Notes: a model not told the origin generated them from the sequence alone. 23,898 bases of DNA from an uncultured Muribaculaceae bacterium (GCA_910587925.1 CAJUOC010000035.1:1-23898); one strand, 5' to 3'; positions 1 to 10,100 are shown, counted from the first letter of the stretch. Made by a program: numbers and translations.

Positions 1-118
1 CCTTTCCCTCCAAATTTTTTCGGCACTTTTTTATGCTTAAAAACATACTTTTTTCGCGGCCAGTCGCTATGTCGCTGATTTTACGGCGGTTGCAAAGTCG
101 TGTTTTTTGGCGAATTTT

Positions 119-208
119 TCGAGTGTTTCGAGATTATCGAAAATTTCGACAGTATCGAGAATTTCGAAAGTATCGATACTGTCGAAAGTATCGATACTGT
201 CGAAAGTT
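119..208. repeat. Phased TCGA array, 10 units of 9 bp
   Basis: TCGA occurs at 119, 128, 137, 146, 155, 164, 173, 182, 191 and 200, that is, ten times with exactly 9 bp between starts. The five bases between cores vary, but the right half is cleaner: an 18-bp unit (two 9-mers) is repeated perfectly at 166-183 and 184-201, and the next five bases start a third copy. This creates two 12-bp perfect palindromes AGTATCGATACT (169-180 and 187-198). TCGA is itself palindromic, so the array looks alike on both strands. In translation it gives three-residue patterns (aromatic-Arg-x on plus, hydrophobic-Asp/Glu-x on minus). Function is unknown; it could be a protein-binding array or a minisatellite. Confidence 0.85.
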
Positions 209-267
209 TTTGCGAGGTGGCTATGCACAAAAATAGCCGCGCATATCGACAACGACGGCGCGGCTTG

Positions 268-293
268 CGCTGACTTCCGTATGGAAATCAGCG
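268..293 (-). terminator. Hairpin downstream of the namZ-symporter-WYL unit
   Basis: CGCTGA (268-273) pairs with TCAGCG (288-293), then one mismatch, then TTCC pairs with GGAA around a GTAT loop. The hairpin begins about 20 bases past the WYL gene stop, read on the minus strand. No T-tract follows it, so it may be a terminator or a transcript-stabilising 3' end. The structure is seen; the role is inferred. Confidence 0.4.
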
Positions 294-313
294 AGCTTCC
301 ACGCTAATTGGGA

Positions 314-1207
314 TTACTCGTATGCTCGCAGAGCGGTGCTAAGCTCGGTACACATGCGCGCGCGAAGCTCGGGCGGCTCGAGCACGGTGAGGCGCGGTCC
401 GTAGGATAGCAGCTCCTGTACAAAATCGTCGGTAATGCGCAGGCTGTAGGTAAAGAGGGAGTAGTCGTCGTGCAGGGTCTCGTGCTGCGAGGGGTGCAGC
501 GGCAGGGCGTTGAAGTACTTGGCCTGGCGGGGGTCGACTTTGAGCACTACGCGGCGCACCTCGCCCTGGCTCACTACGATGCCGTATGAGTGGCGGAAGT
601 ATTCCTCGGGGTCGAAGGCGGGGTCGTCTTTGAATGTCTCGGGCAGGGCGATGACGTCGGTCATGCGGTCGAGAGCGTAGGTCTTGATGCGCCGCTCGAG
701 GCGGTGATGGCCTATTACGTACCAGCGCTGCTTGAAGAGCTTGAGGAAATAGGGCTCGAGCACGACGCCTGATGTCGGTTGAGAGCGGGTATAGGGCCGG
801 TATGTGAAGCGTATGGGGTGATGCTCCTTGAGGGCTGTGATGACCAGGCCGAGATGGTCGCGGGCCGAGGGGACGTCTTCGACAAATATGCGGTCGGAGA
901 TGTCGCGGGAGCCGCTGAGCACGTCGTTGAGGGTGACGGAATTGAGCAGCCAGTTGGTCATGCTCTCGTTGTGTGCGTCGCTGTCGGCGATATAGTACTC
1001 GTAGCTGTTGCGGTCACACTCGATGCGGATGCTGAAGAGCTCCTCGACTGCGTCGCGGTGATTGCAGAATGTACGGCGCGACAGTGGCCGGCCTTGCGAG
1101 TAGGGCGAGCGCTGCCAGCACTCGTCGAGCTCGCGGCGGGTGATACGGCCGTAGCGACGGATGGTGTCGACGAGCCAGACACATCGGTTGATACTTTCTC
1201 TTGCCAT
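314..1207 (-). CDS. WYL-domain transcriptional regulator
   Basis: A 297-residue protein with the layout of Bacteroidota WYL regulators. An N-terminal helix-turn-helix region (about residues 8-70, with ITRRELDECW and RRTFCNHRDAV) is followed by a linker, then a WYL domain around 120-195 containing EPYFLKLFKQRWYVIG (151-166) and YALDRM (177-182). The C-terminal WCX-like part ends in SYGPRLTVLEPPELRARM (268-285). Proteins of this family sense a ligand, often nucleic acid or a nucleotide, through the WYL domain and regulate transcription. The gene starts 34 bp after the symporter stop on the same strand with no promoter element seen between them, so it is probably the last gene of the namZ-symporter unit. 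It may regulate that unit, which is inference, or may simply be co-transcribed. Family assignment is firm; target genes and ligand cannot be read from sequence. Confidence 0.88.
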   Translation of the reverse strand: MARESINRCVWLVDTIRRYGRITRRELDECWQRSPYSQGRPLSRRTFCNHRDAVEELFSIRIECDRNSYEYYIADSDAHNESMTNWLLNSVTLNDVLSGSRDISDRIFVEDVPSARDHLGLVITALKEHHPIRFTYRPYTRSQPTSGVVLEPYFLKLFKQRWYVIGHHRLERRIKTYALDRMTDVIALPETFKDDPAFDPEEYFRHSYGIVVSQGEVRRVVLKVDPRQAKYFNALPLHPSQHETLHDDYSLFTYSLRITDDFVQELLSYGPRLTVLEPPELRARMCTELSTALRAYE

Positions 1208-1241
1208 TGTTTTATAGATAAAGTGGCTTTGGGGTGTATGT

Positions 1242-2693
1242 TTAGGTTTTTGGCTTTAGAATCAGAAGGCCGAGCATGGTAAAGGCTGCATTGATGAGCA
1301 GGAGCTCAAAGCCCGTGTGATATGCCCACAGGGCGCTGAGCAGGCGGGTGAGCGCCCACGACAGCACGGGAGCGGCCACGCACACGACGGGCACGAGGCG
1401 GTCGCGCACCGGCCGCGTCGGGAATGCCATCCCGAAAGCAAACAGCCCCAGGATAGGCCCGTATGTATACGAAGCGAGGGTATACACGGCCGAGATGGCG
1501 TCTTCTTCGCTTAGATAATAGAATACTATGATGACGATGCCCATGCAGGCCGACATGGCCATGTGCACGGCGCGCCGCACCCTCGACAGACGGCGCTCGT
1601 CGCCGCCGCGGTGTGCTCCGATGATATCGACGGTAAACGAGGTGGTGAGCGATGTGAGCGCCGACCCTGCGGCCGAGTATGCGGCCGACACCAGCCCCAG
1701 CACGAAAAGCACGGCCACGGCCACGGGCATGGCGTCGTGGGTGGCCACCATGCCGAAAAGCTCGTCGCTTTTGGCGGGCATGGCTGTGCCGGTACGCTCG
1801 CAGAACATCACCAGCAGCGTGCCGAGCATCAGAAACAGGGCGATGACAAAAAACTGCACCACCGCGCTGACCATCATGTTTTTCTGCGAGCCGCGCGAGT
1901 CGCGGCAGGCGAGGTTGCGCTGCATCATGTCCTGGTCGAGGCCGGTGATGGCGATGGCCATGAAGACGCCGGCCACAAACTGCTTCCAGAAATACTGTGC
2001 CGAGCGCGGGTCGTCGAAAAAGAATATCCGCGATGTATGGTGCGACGCCACCGCAGCGGGGATGTCGGCGGCCGACAGGCCCAGGTTGCGCGCCACAAAG
2101 TATATGCACAGTATCACCGACGTGATGAGGCAGAAGCTCTTGAGGGCATCGGTCCATATCACGGTCTTGACTCCGCCGCGGGCGGTATAGAGCCAGATGA
2201 GAGCGATGGTGACGATGACGTTGAATACAAACGATATGCCCAGCGGACCGAATACGAGCAGCTGAAGCACGGCGCACACCACGAAGAAGCGCACGGCGGC
2301 GCCGAGCATCTTCGACACGAAAAACAGCCACGCTCCCGAGCGGTATGTCGAGCCGCCGAAGCGCTGCTCCAGATAGCCGTAGATCGACACCAGGTTGCGG
2401 CGGTAAAACAGCGGCACCAGCACAAAGGCTATCGCGGCATATCCCACGATGAAGCCGAGCACCATCTGCAGATAGGCATAGCCCTTGGCGGCGACCATAC
2501 CCGGCACGGATATAAACGTGACGCCCGAGATGGCGGCCCCCATCGTGGCAAAGGCCACCAGTGGCCAGGGCGCGCGGCGGCCGCCGGTAAAGAATGTGCG
2601 GCTGTCGCTGCCGCGCGAGGCCAGAGCCGAGAGCAGCATCAGCGCGGCAAAGTAGCCTGCTATGGTGATGATGACGATTACCGGCAGGCTCAT
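1242..2693 (-). CDS. Sodium:solute symporter, probable MurNAc transporter
   Basis: A 483-residue, strongly hydrophobic inner-membrane protein of the sodium:solute symporter (SSS) family, with about 12-13 likely membrane spans. Family landmarks are visible: IYGYLEQRFGG (104-114), ARGGVKTVIWTDALKSF (171-187), TGLDQDMMQRNLAC (250-263) and a Ser/Thr/Ala-rich span AAYSAAGSALTSLTTSF (337-353) where these proteins usually bind sodium. Its ATG overlaps the stop of the NamZ-like gene by four bases (ATGA), so the two are translationally coupled. In Tannerella forsythia an SSS-type protein, MurT, imports N-acetylmuramic acid. Together with the adjacent exo-muramidase gene this makes uptake of MurNAc, or of a related peptidoglycan sugar, the best guess. 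The substrate is inferred from context only; family membership is secure. Kinase and etherase genes (murK, murQ) are not in the window. Confidence 0.87.
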   Translation of the reverse strand: MSLPVIVIITIAGYFAALMLLSALASRGSDSRTFFTGGRRAPWPLVAFATMGAAISGVTFISVPGMVAAKGYAYLQMVLGFIVGYAAIAFVLVPLFYRRNLVSIYGYLEQRFGGSTYRSGAWLFFVSKMLGAAVRFFVVCAVLQLLVFGPLGISFVFNVIVTIALIWLYTARGGVKTVIWTDALKSFCLITSVILCIYFVARNLGLSAADIPAAVASHHTSRIFFFDDPRSAQYFWKQFVAGVFMAIAITGLDQDMMQRNLACRDSRGSQKNMMVSAVVQFFVIALFLMLGTLLVMFCERTGTAMPAKSDELFGMVATHDAMPVAVAVLFVLGLVSAAYSAAGSALTSLTTSFTVDIIGAHRGGDERRLSRVRRAVHMAMSACMGIVIIVFYYLSEEDAISAVYTLASYTYGPILGLFAFGMAFPTRPVRDRLVPVVCVAAPVLSWALTRLLSALWAYHTGFELLLINAAFTMLGLLILKPKT

Positions 2694-3877
2694 TTGTCGG
2701 GGTAAAGCAGATACGGGGCACGGCGGCGGCGGAAATCGTCGACGTCGGCAGCCCAGGTGGATTTTATCTCGGAGGCCGGGCGGCCGTCCTTTATCATGGC
2801 GCGGATGTCGCTGCGGCCGATGAGTTTCTCAAAAAAGGAGGTGAAGAATGCGTCGCCCCGCAGGTCGGTGTGCTCATAGGCATCGATAATATACGAGAGG
2901 TCGACGCCGCGGGCGATCACCGAGTCGCATGGGATGCCGCGCAGGTCGCGGCCGCGGCACTTGCGACCCATCAGCGGCGGGCGCTTGGCGCCGGGCATAC
3001 TGCGCGGCGTAAACTCAAAGCCGCTCCCGCTGTACGACGGATGGCCGTATACCTCAAAGGGCATGTCGGTACCGCGCCCGAGCGACAGCGGAGTACCCTC
3101 GAAGTAGCACACCGAGGGATAGAGATACACGGCCTGCATCGTGCGCAGATTGGGCGACGGCGCCACCGGCAGCTCGTACCGCGTGGCGTGGGTGTATCCC
3201 AGGCAGGGCACCACATCGAGCGCCACCTTGCGGCCGCCGGGCAGCCAGCCCTCGCCGTTGATCATGCGGGCGAGCTCGCCCAGGGTCATGCCATGCACCA
3301 CCGGCAGAGGCAGGCGCCCTACCCCCGAAGAGTGGCGCGGGTCGAGGAGCGGCCCGTCGACATACATGCCGTTGGGGTTGGGGCGGTCAAGCACCACAAA
3401 ACCGATGCCCCGGCGCGCGGCCTCGCCCATCAGCTCCCACATGGTGATATAATATGTATAGTAGCGCACGCCCACATCCTGTATGTCGCACACCACCACA
3501 TCCACCGAGTCCATCGCCGCGGGCGGCACCCCCTTGCGGCGGCCGTCGTAGAGCGACACCACCGGCAGGCCGGTGGCGGCATCGGTGCCGGTGGCCACAG
3601 CCTCGCCGGCGTCGGCCGTGCCGCGGAACCCGTGCTCAGGCGCGAGGAGCACCCTCACATCGACACCGTCGGCGACGAGCGCGTCGAGCGTATGACGGCC
3701 GTCGGGCAACACGCCGGTATGGTTGGAAAACAGCGCCACACGCTTGCCGGCCAGCAGCGGGCCATACACATCGGAGCGCTCCGCGCCTACACGCACACCC
3801 GACCCGGCTCCCGCCGCAGCGGCAGCCAGACAACACACGGCGATAAACGTTAAGACAACAGAATAGAAACGATGCAT
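2690..3877 (-). CDS. namZ: Exo-beta-N-acetylmuramidase NamZ (DUF1343)
   Basis: A 395-residue secreted protein of the DUF1343/NamZ family, known to cleave single N-acetylmuramic acid residues from the non-reducing ends of peptidoglycan fragments. The hydrophobic signal peptide spans about residues 5-25 and contains two cysteines, but no good lipobox, so cleavage by signal peptidase I in the periplasm is likeliest. Family hallmarks are clear: RVALFSNHTG (46-55), LLAPEHGFRG (77-86), CDIQDVGVRYYTY (130-142), LDRPNPNG (163-170) and EGTPLSLGRGTDMPFE (260-275). Length is close to the family norm. The stop overlaps the symporter start by four bases, fitting a cleave-then-import pathway. A TATCTTTG -7 element lies about 70 bases upstream of the ATG on the minus strand. 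The family call is firm; the activity is from characterised relatives. Confidence 0.9.
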   Translation of the reverse strand: MHRFYSVVLTFIAVCCLAAAAAGAGSGVRVGAERSDVYGPLLAGKRVALFSNHTGVLPDGRHTLDALVADGVDVRVLLAPEHGFRGTADAGEAVATGTDAATGLPVVSLYDGRRKGVPPAAMDSVDVVVCDIQDVGVRYYTYYITMWELMGEAARRGIGFVVLDRPNPNGMYVDGPLLDPRHSSGVGRLPLPVVHGMTLGELARMINGEGWLPGGRKVALDVVPCLGYTHATRYELPVAPSPNLRTMQAVYLYPSVCYFEGTPLSLGRGTDMPFEVYGHPSYSGSGFEFTPRSMPGAKRPPLMGRKCRGRDLRGIPCDSVIARGVDLSYIIDAYEHTDLRGDAFFTSFFEKLIGRSDIRAMIKDGRPASEIKSTWAADVDDFRRRRAPYLLYPDK

Positions 3878-3947
3878 ATAACCGGACTCGACTGAAAATT
3901 ACGGAAAGCTACAATAAATAAAGATAATTGCGGCTAAAGTATTGCCA

Positions 3948-3955
3948 CAAAGATA
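3948..3955 (-). promoter_or_regulatory. Candidate -7 element for namZ unit
   Basis: The minus strand reads TATCTTTG (3955 down to 3948), an exact match to the Bacteroidota -7 consensus TAnnTTTG. It would leave a leader of roughly 65 bases before the namZ ATG at 3877. A TTTG lies upstream at 3972-3969, but at 13 bp it is closer than the usual spacing of about 20 bp, so the -33 part is unconvincing. Confidence 0.5.
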
Positions 3956-3978
3956 GAGAAAAGCGCAACAAAAGTCTA

Positions 3979-4013
3979 TTAACAATTCTTAATTTAACGC
4001 AAAATATTGTTAA
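3979..4013. promoter_or_regulatory. Inverted repeat in divergent namZ/sprA region
   Basis: TTAACAAT (3979-3986) and its exact reverse complement ATTGTTAA (4006-4013) are separated by 19 bp of AT-rich DNA. The pair sits just upstream of the namZ -7 element and within the only non-coding gap between namZ and sprA. It could be an operator serving one or both divergent genes. No TAnnTTTG match was found on the plus strand for sprA. A weaker GC-rich stem (GCCCGG 4059-4064 with CCGGGC 4077-4082) lies in the presumed sprA leader. Seen directly; the function is a guess. Confidence 0.4.
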
Positions 4014-4146
4014 AACTACAAAATATCAACACACACTGTCCCGGCCGTCGGGTAAAAAGCCCGGGGCTATGCGCCGCCGGGCAATAAAAGAGGCGCGTGC
4101 GCGTTAAGACAGAGTACGACGCGGAGATATTCCGCCGATGAGAGCA

Positions 4147-4161
4147 GCCGCCCGAGGCGGC
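4147..4161 (+). promoter_or_regulatory. Small hairpin over the sprA ribosome-binding region
   Basis: GCCGCC (4147-4152) and GGCGGC (4156-4161) form a 6-bp stem with a CGA loop, ending seven bases before the sprA ATG at 4169. No Shine-Dalgarno-like purine run is present between stem and start. A stem here could limit translation initiation, but in DNA this GC-rich short stems also arise by chance. Confidence 0.35.
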
Positions 4162-4168
4162 ATCTTGC

Positions 4169-7100
4169 ATGGGAAAGACATCACCCGACATAGCCGCGCG
4201 CAAGCGCCGGGCCAGGCGGTCCGGAGCAGTCGCCATAGCGGCCGCCCTGGCGGTCGCCGGCTCGGCGTGGGCCATGGCGCAGTACTATACCCCGGTGATT
4301 ACCCCGCCGCCGCCCGCCGCCTATCCCCCGCCCCCGCCGCCGGCCAACCCCGCCGACACCGTGATGCTGCCCATGGGCGCCACACAGACCGTGCCACAGA
4401 GCTACGACGACCTCATGGCCGACGAGATGGCATACGACCTGGCCACACCGTCGAATATCAAGACCGAGGCCGAGTACGACCCGGCCACGGGATGTTACAT
4501 CGTGCGCACGCGCATGGGCGACTTCGACATCGCCACCCCCTTCCTGCTCACCGCCGCCCAGTATGACAACTGGCAGCTGCGCCGCTCCCTGCAAGACTAT
4601 TACCGCGAGCGCAACCAGGCCCTGGTCGCCGACAAGGAAAAGCAGCCCTTCAACATCCTCGACATGAATTTTGCCCTCGGGCCGCTGGAGAAAATCTTCG
4701 GCCCCGGCGGCCTGTCGCTGCGCACCCAAGGCTCCGTGCAGATCAGCATGGGCGTCAAGAGCAACTTCACCGACAATCCCTCGCTGTCGCTCACCGCCCG
4801 CCGCAAGACATACTTCGACTTCGACCAGAAGATACAGGCCACCATCAACGCCGGCGTAGGCGACCGCCTGAAATTCAACATGACATACAATACCGATGCC
4901 ACCTTCGACTTCGACAGCCAGAATCTCAAGCTGGCATACGAGGGCAAGGAAGACGACATCGTCAAGAGCATCGAGGCGGGCAACGTGAGCATGACCACCG
5001 GCTCGTCGCTCATACGCGGCGGCACGGCGCTCTTCGGCATCAAGACCAAGCTGCAGTTTGGCAAGCTCACCGTGACCGGTCTGGTGTCGCAGCAAAACTC
5101 CGAGAGCCGCACCGTCAATACCAAGGGTGGCGCGCAGACCACCGAGTTCAGCGTCAACGCCGACCAGTACGACCAAAACCGCCACTACTTCCTGTCGCAG
5201 TGGTTCCGCGACAACTACGACACCTTTGCCGCCCGCCTGCCCTACGTGGCCTCGGGCGTCAACATCACCCGCATCGAGGTATGGGTCACCAACAAAGGCG
5301 GCAAATTTGAGCAGAGCCGCAACTTCGTCGCCTTCCAGGACCTTGGCGAGAGCAGCGTGCTCTCGACATCCTACTGGCAGCCCAACCCGGCCTACCCCTT
5401 CCCCACCAACCAGAGCAACAACCTGCTCCAGGTCATCAAGGCCGACTACCCCGGCGCGCGCAACATCAACACCGTCACCCAGGCCCTCGCCCCGCTCGAC
5501 GCATACGGCATCACCGGCGGCACCGCCTACGAGAAAGTCGAGAGCGCCCGCCTGCTCTCGTCGAGCGAATACACCCTCAACCCCACCCTGGGCTACATAT
5601 CCATCAAGAGCGCCCTCAACGCCGACGAAGTGCTCGCCGTCGCATACGAGTACACATACCGCGGCCAGGTATACCAGGTGGGCGAGTTTTCAGGCGACAT
5701 CACCACCACCGACGAGGCCCTATACCTGAAGATGCTCAAGAGCACCACCGCCAGCACACGCGAGCCCATGTGGCGGCTGATGATGAAAAACGTGTACTCC
5801 CTGGGCGGCTACCAGATACAGAGCCAGAATTTCCGCCTCAACGTAAAGTATCTGAGCGACACCACCGGCACACAGATCAACTACATCCCCGTGCCCGGCC
5901 TCAACGACAAGAGCCTGCTCCAGGTGATGAACCTCGACCGCCTCGACTCCAATCAGGAAGGCAACCCCGACGGCCTCTTCGACTTCCTCGACGGCTACAC
6001 CATACTGCCCGCCCAGGGCAAGGTGATATTCCCCGTGGCAGAGCCATTCGGCTCACACCTGCGCGCCGCCATCGCCAACGACGCCCTCGCCGACCAATAT
6101 GTATACGAGGAGCTGTACGACAGCACCCTGACGGTCGCACGCCAGTTTGCCGACAAAAACAAATTTATCCTCACCGGCGAGTACCAGGCATCGGCCGGCT
6201 CGCAGATACGCCTCGGCGCCATGAACGTGCCCCGCGGCTCGGTGGTGGTCACCGCCGGCGGCGTCACCCTCACCGAAAACTCCGACTATACCGTCGACTA
6301 CGCCATGGGCATCGTCACCATCACCAACCAGAGCATAATCGACTCAGGGCAAAACGTATCGGTGACACTCGAGAATCAGTCACTCTTCTCCATGCAGCGC
6401 AAGACACTGCTCGGGCTCGACATGCAGTACCAGTTCAGCAAAGACCTCAACGTCGGCGCCACAGTGCTCCACTTCTCCGAGAAGGCTCTCACCGAGAAAG
6501 TCAACATCGGCGACGAGATTGTCAACAACACCATGGTGGGCTTCAACCTGAGCTACAACAAAGACTTCATGTGGCTCACCAACCTGCTCAACCGCATCCC
6601 CACCGTCACCGCCACACAGCCCTCCCACATCAGCCTCACGGCCGAGTGGGCCAAGCTGCTGCCCCACGCCCAAAAATCCGGCTCCAACAAGGGCTCGTCA
6701 TATGTCGACGACTTCGAGTCGACACAGACCGGCATCGACCTGCGCTCCCCATTTGCCTGGACACTGGCCTCCACCCCATACGACCCCGGCAAAGACGCCC
6801 TCTTCCCCGAGGCCGCCCTGAGCAACAATGTCGACTACGGCAAAAACCGCGCCCTGCTCAACTGGTATTACATCGACCGCATGTTTACCTCGCGCAACTC
6901 CTCCCTCGCCCCGGGATACATCAAGAGCGACCTCGACCAGCTCTCCAATCCATACGTGCGCGAAGTCACCAGCTACGAGATATTCCCCGGCCGCGAGCTC
7001 AGCTACGGCGAGTCGAGCACCATACAGACCCTCAACCTCAGCTACTACCCCACCGAGCGAGGCCCCTACAACCTCGACGCCGACAATATCGACGACCAGG

Positions 7101-10100
7101 GCGCCCTGCTCAACCCCGAGCGCCGCTGGGGCGGCATAATGCGCCGGCTCGACAATACCAACTTCGAGCAGAGCAACATCGAGTACGTGCAATTCTGGCT
7201 CATGAACCCCTTCCTCGACCCAGCCAACCCCAACTACGACGGCGGCGACCTCTACCTCAACTTCGGCGAGGTGAGCGAGGACATACTCAAAGACGGCCTC
7301 AAGAGCTACGAAAACGGCATACCCGTCGACGGCAACGACCAGTTTCTCCAGCAGACCGTGTGGGGACGCGTAAGCTCGCAAAACTCGCTCACATACTCAT
7401 TTGACAACTCCTCGGGCGCCCGCGTGCTCCAGGATGTGGGCCTCGACGGCCTGCCCAACGCCGACGAGTACGAGTTCAGCTCCTACGCCGAGTACCTCGA
7501 CAAGCTCCGCCGCCGCCTCGCCCCCGACGCCATCGAGCGTATGCAGGCCGACCCCTTCTCGCCCCTCAACGACCCCGCCGGCGACAATTACCACTTCTAC
7601 CGCGGATTTGACTACGACGAGGAGCGCCTCGGCATCCTGGCCCGATACAAGCGCTACAACGGCGTCGAAGGCAACTCCCTCTCGCCCGACGACGTCGCCG
7701 ACCCCCTCTACCAGACCTCCCGCGCCACCCCCGACGTCGAGGACATCAACCAAGACAACACCCTCAACGAGTACGAGCGATACTTCCAGTACCGCATATC
7801 CATACGCCCCGAAGACCTCGTCGTGGGCAAAAACTACATCACCGACAAGCAGGTGAGCGTCGTGCGCACCCGCAACGACTCCAATCAGACCGTCGAGTGG
7901 TACCAGTTCAAGATACCCCTGAGCGACTACGAGCGCGTCGTCGGCTCGATACGCGACTTCTCGACAGTGCGCTTTGCCCGCATGTTCATGACCGGCTTCC
8001 GCCAGGTGACCCACCTGCGCTTTGCCACCCTCGAGCTGGTGCGCGGCGAGTGGCGCCCATACGACTTCAACCTCAACACCCGCGGCGACGCGCCCGCCGA
8101 GGGCCAGCTCGACGTATCGGTGGTCAACATCGAGGAAAACGCCTCGCGCGAGCCGGTCAACTACGTGCTGCCCCCCGGCGTCAACCGCATATCCGACCCC
8201 GGCCAGAGCCAGATAGTGCAGCTCAACGAGCAGTCGATGTCGCTAAAGGTCATCGGCCTCCAGGCCGGCGACGCCCGCGGCGTGTACCGCAATACCCAGC
8301 ACGACCTGCGCAACTACAAGCGCCTCCAGATGTGGGTACACGCCGAGGCGCTCATCGACAATGTCACCAACCTCCGCTCGGGCGACCTGAGCGTATTCAT
8401 CCGCCTTGGCTCCGACGTCAAGAATAATTTCTACGAATACGAGGTACCCCTCACCCTCACCCCGCCCGACCACTACCAGGACAACCCCGCCGACCGCCAG
8501 CGCGTGTGGCCCACGGCCAACTTCCTCGACCTCGACCTCCAGAGCCTCGTCGACCTCAAGCTGGCCCGCAACGCCGCCAAACGCGACGAGCAGGCCGGCG
8601 TGGGATACGGCATCGTGTACAGCGAGCGCGACCCCGCCAACGAGCGCAACACACTGTCGGTCAAGGGCAATCCGTCGCTGAGCGACGTGCGCGTGCTCAT
8701 GATCGGCGTGCGCAACCGCTCCTCCGTCGCCAAAGACGGTACCGTGTGGGTCAACGAGCTTAAAGTCACCGAGTTCAACGAGGCAGGCGGCTGGGCCGCC
8801 AAGGCCAACGCCACCCTCAACCTCTCCGACATCGCCACCGTCAACGTCGGCGCCCACATCGAGACCGCCGGCTTCGGCTCCGTCGACCAGAGCCTCAACG
8901 AGCGCCGCCTCGACGACTACAAGCAATACAACGTCGCCGTGCAGGCCGACCTGGGCCGCTTCCTGCCCGCCGGCGCCAAGCTCCGCGCCCCGGTCTACTA
9001 CTCCATGTCGCGCGAGATCACATCGCCCAAATACAACCCCCTCGACCAGGACGTACTGCTCAAAGACGCCCTCGACAACGCCAAGGACAAGCACGAGCGC
9101 GACTCCATCAAAGACTACGCCATCGACCGCCTCACGGTGCAGAATTTCTCCCTCTCCGGCCTCAAATTCGACGTGCAGAGCAAGACTCCCATGCCCTGGG
9201 ACCCCGCCAACTTCACCATCAACTTCTCCTTCAACAAGCAGACCCGCAACGACCCCACCACCGAGTATGAGTACACCAACGACTACCGCGGCTCGCTCCA
9301 GTACTCCTACTCGCCCTTCATACGCCCGTTCAAGCCATTCGGCAAGATAAAGTCCAAAAACAAAAACGCCAAATTCCTGCGCGAGTGGGAGATACAGTGG
9401 CTGCCCAACAATATCTCCTTCCTCACCAACATGACCCGCTACTACTTCGAGCAGCAGACACGCTCGGAGACCGACCAGATGTTCCGCCTGCCAGTATCGG
9501 TCAGCAAGAATTTCTTCTGGGACCGCCAGCTATCCCTCACCTGGAACATCACCAAGAGCCTCAACCTCAGCTTCAACTCCAATACCCACGCCCGCATCGA
9601 GGAGACCGTCGGCGCTGTCAACCGCCGCCTCTTCCCCGACAAATACCGCGAGTGGAAAGATACCGTGTGGCAGTCGATACTGTCGATGGGCACGCCGTGG
9701 AATTACAATCAGACCTTCACCGCACAGTACCGCGCCCCATTCTCCAAAATACCGGTCATCGACTTCCTCAACGGCAACGTCAGCTACAACGCCACCTACC
9801 GCTGGGACCGCGGCGCCACAGTCGACGGAGTGCGCCTCGGCAACACCATCGCCAACCAGGCCGCCTGGAACGCCGACGCCCGCATCAACTTCGAGACATT
9901 CTACAACAAGATACCCATCCTCAAGCAAGTCACACGCCGATTTGCCAACACCCGGCCACGCACCGTCACCCCCCGCAAGCCCAAGCGCTTCGAGCGCACA
10001 TACGAGCTCAAGCCCGACACATCGCTGGTCATCAAGCACAATCTGCGCGTGGGCAAGGTAAAAGTCACCGCAGTCACCGCCGCCGACTCCGTCGCCGTGC

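Larger units (their letters stand above)
1..313. other. Gene-free left edge with repeat array and hairpin
   Basis: No convincing gene was found here. The stretch is AT-rich compared with the rest of the window. It holds a 9-bp-periodic TCGA array (119-208), a minus-strand TATTTTTG (positions 235 to 228) that fits the Bacteroidota -7 element TAnnTTTG, and a hairpin at 268-293. Short frames of about 60-67 codons run through the array on both strands. They exist because a 9-bp repeat without stop codons stays open in several frames, so they are not called as genes. A real gene may lie beyond the left edge. Confidence 0.6.

Noticed and set aside
33..236. Small basic protein with aromatic-Arg-x triplets across the TCGA array
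   Set aside because: The repeat period is nine bases, so several frames stay open and each gives a regular peptide. No promoter or ribosome-binding site supports this one, and the opposite strand offers an equally regular acidic peptide (67-252).
1563..2705. Long plus-strand reading frame antisense to the symporter
   Set aside because: It is rich in His, Arg, Gly and Ala with no domain pattern and lies opposite a clear SSS gene. High G+C removes stop codons from shadow frames.
5770..7404. 544-codon second frame inside sprA
   Set aside because: The product is a run of Arg, Pro and His typical of a shifted high-GC frame. The SprA frame is continuous here with recognisable segments.
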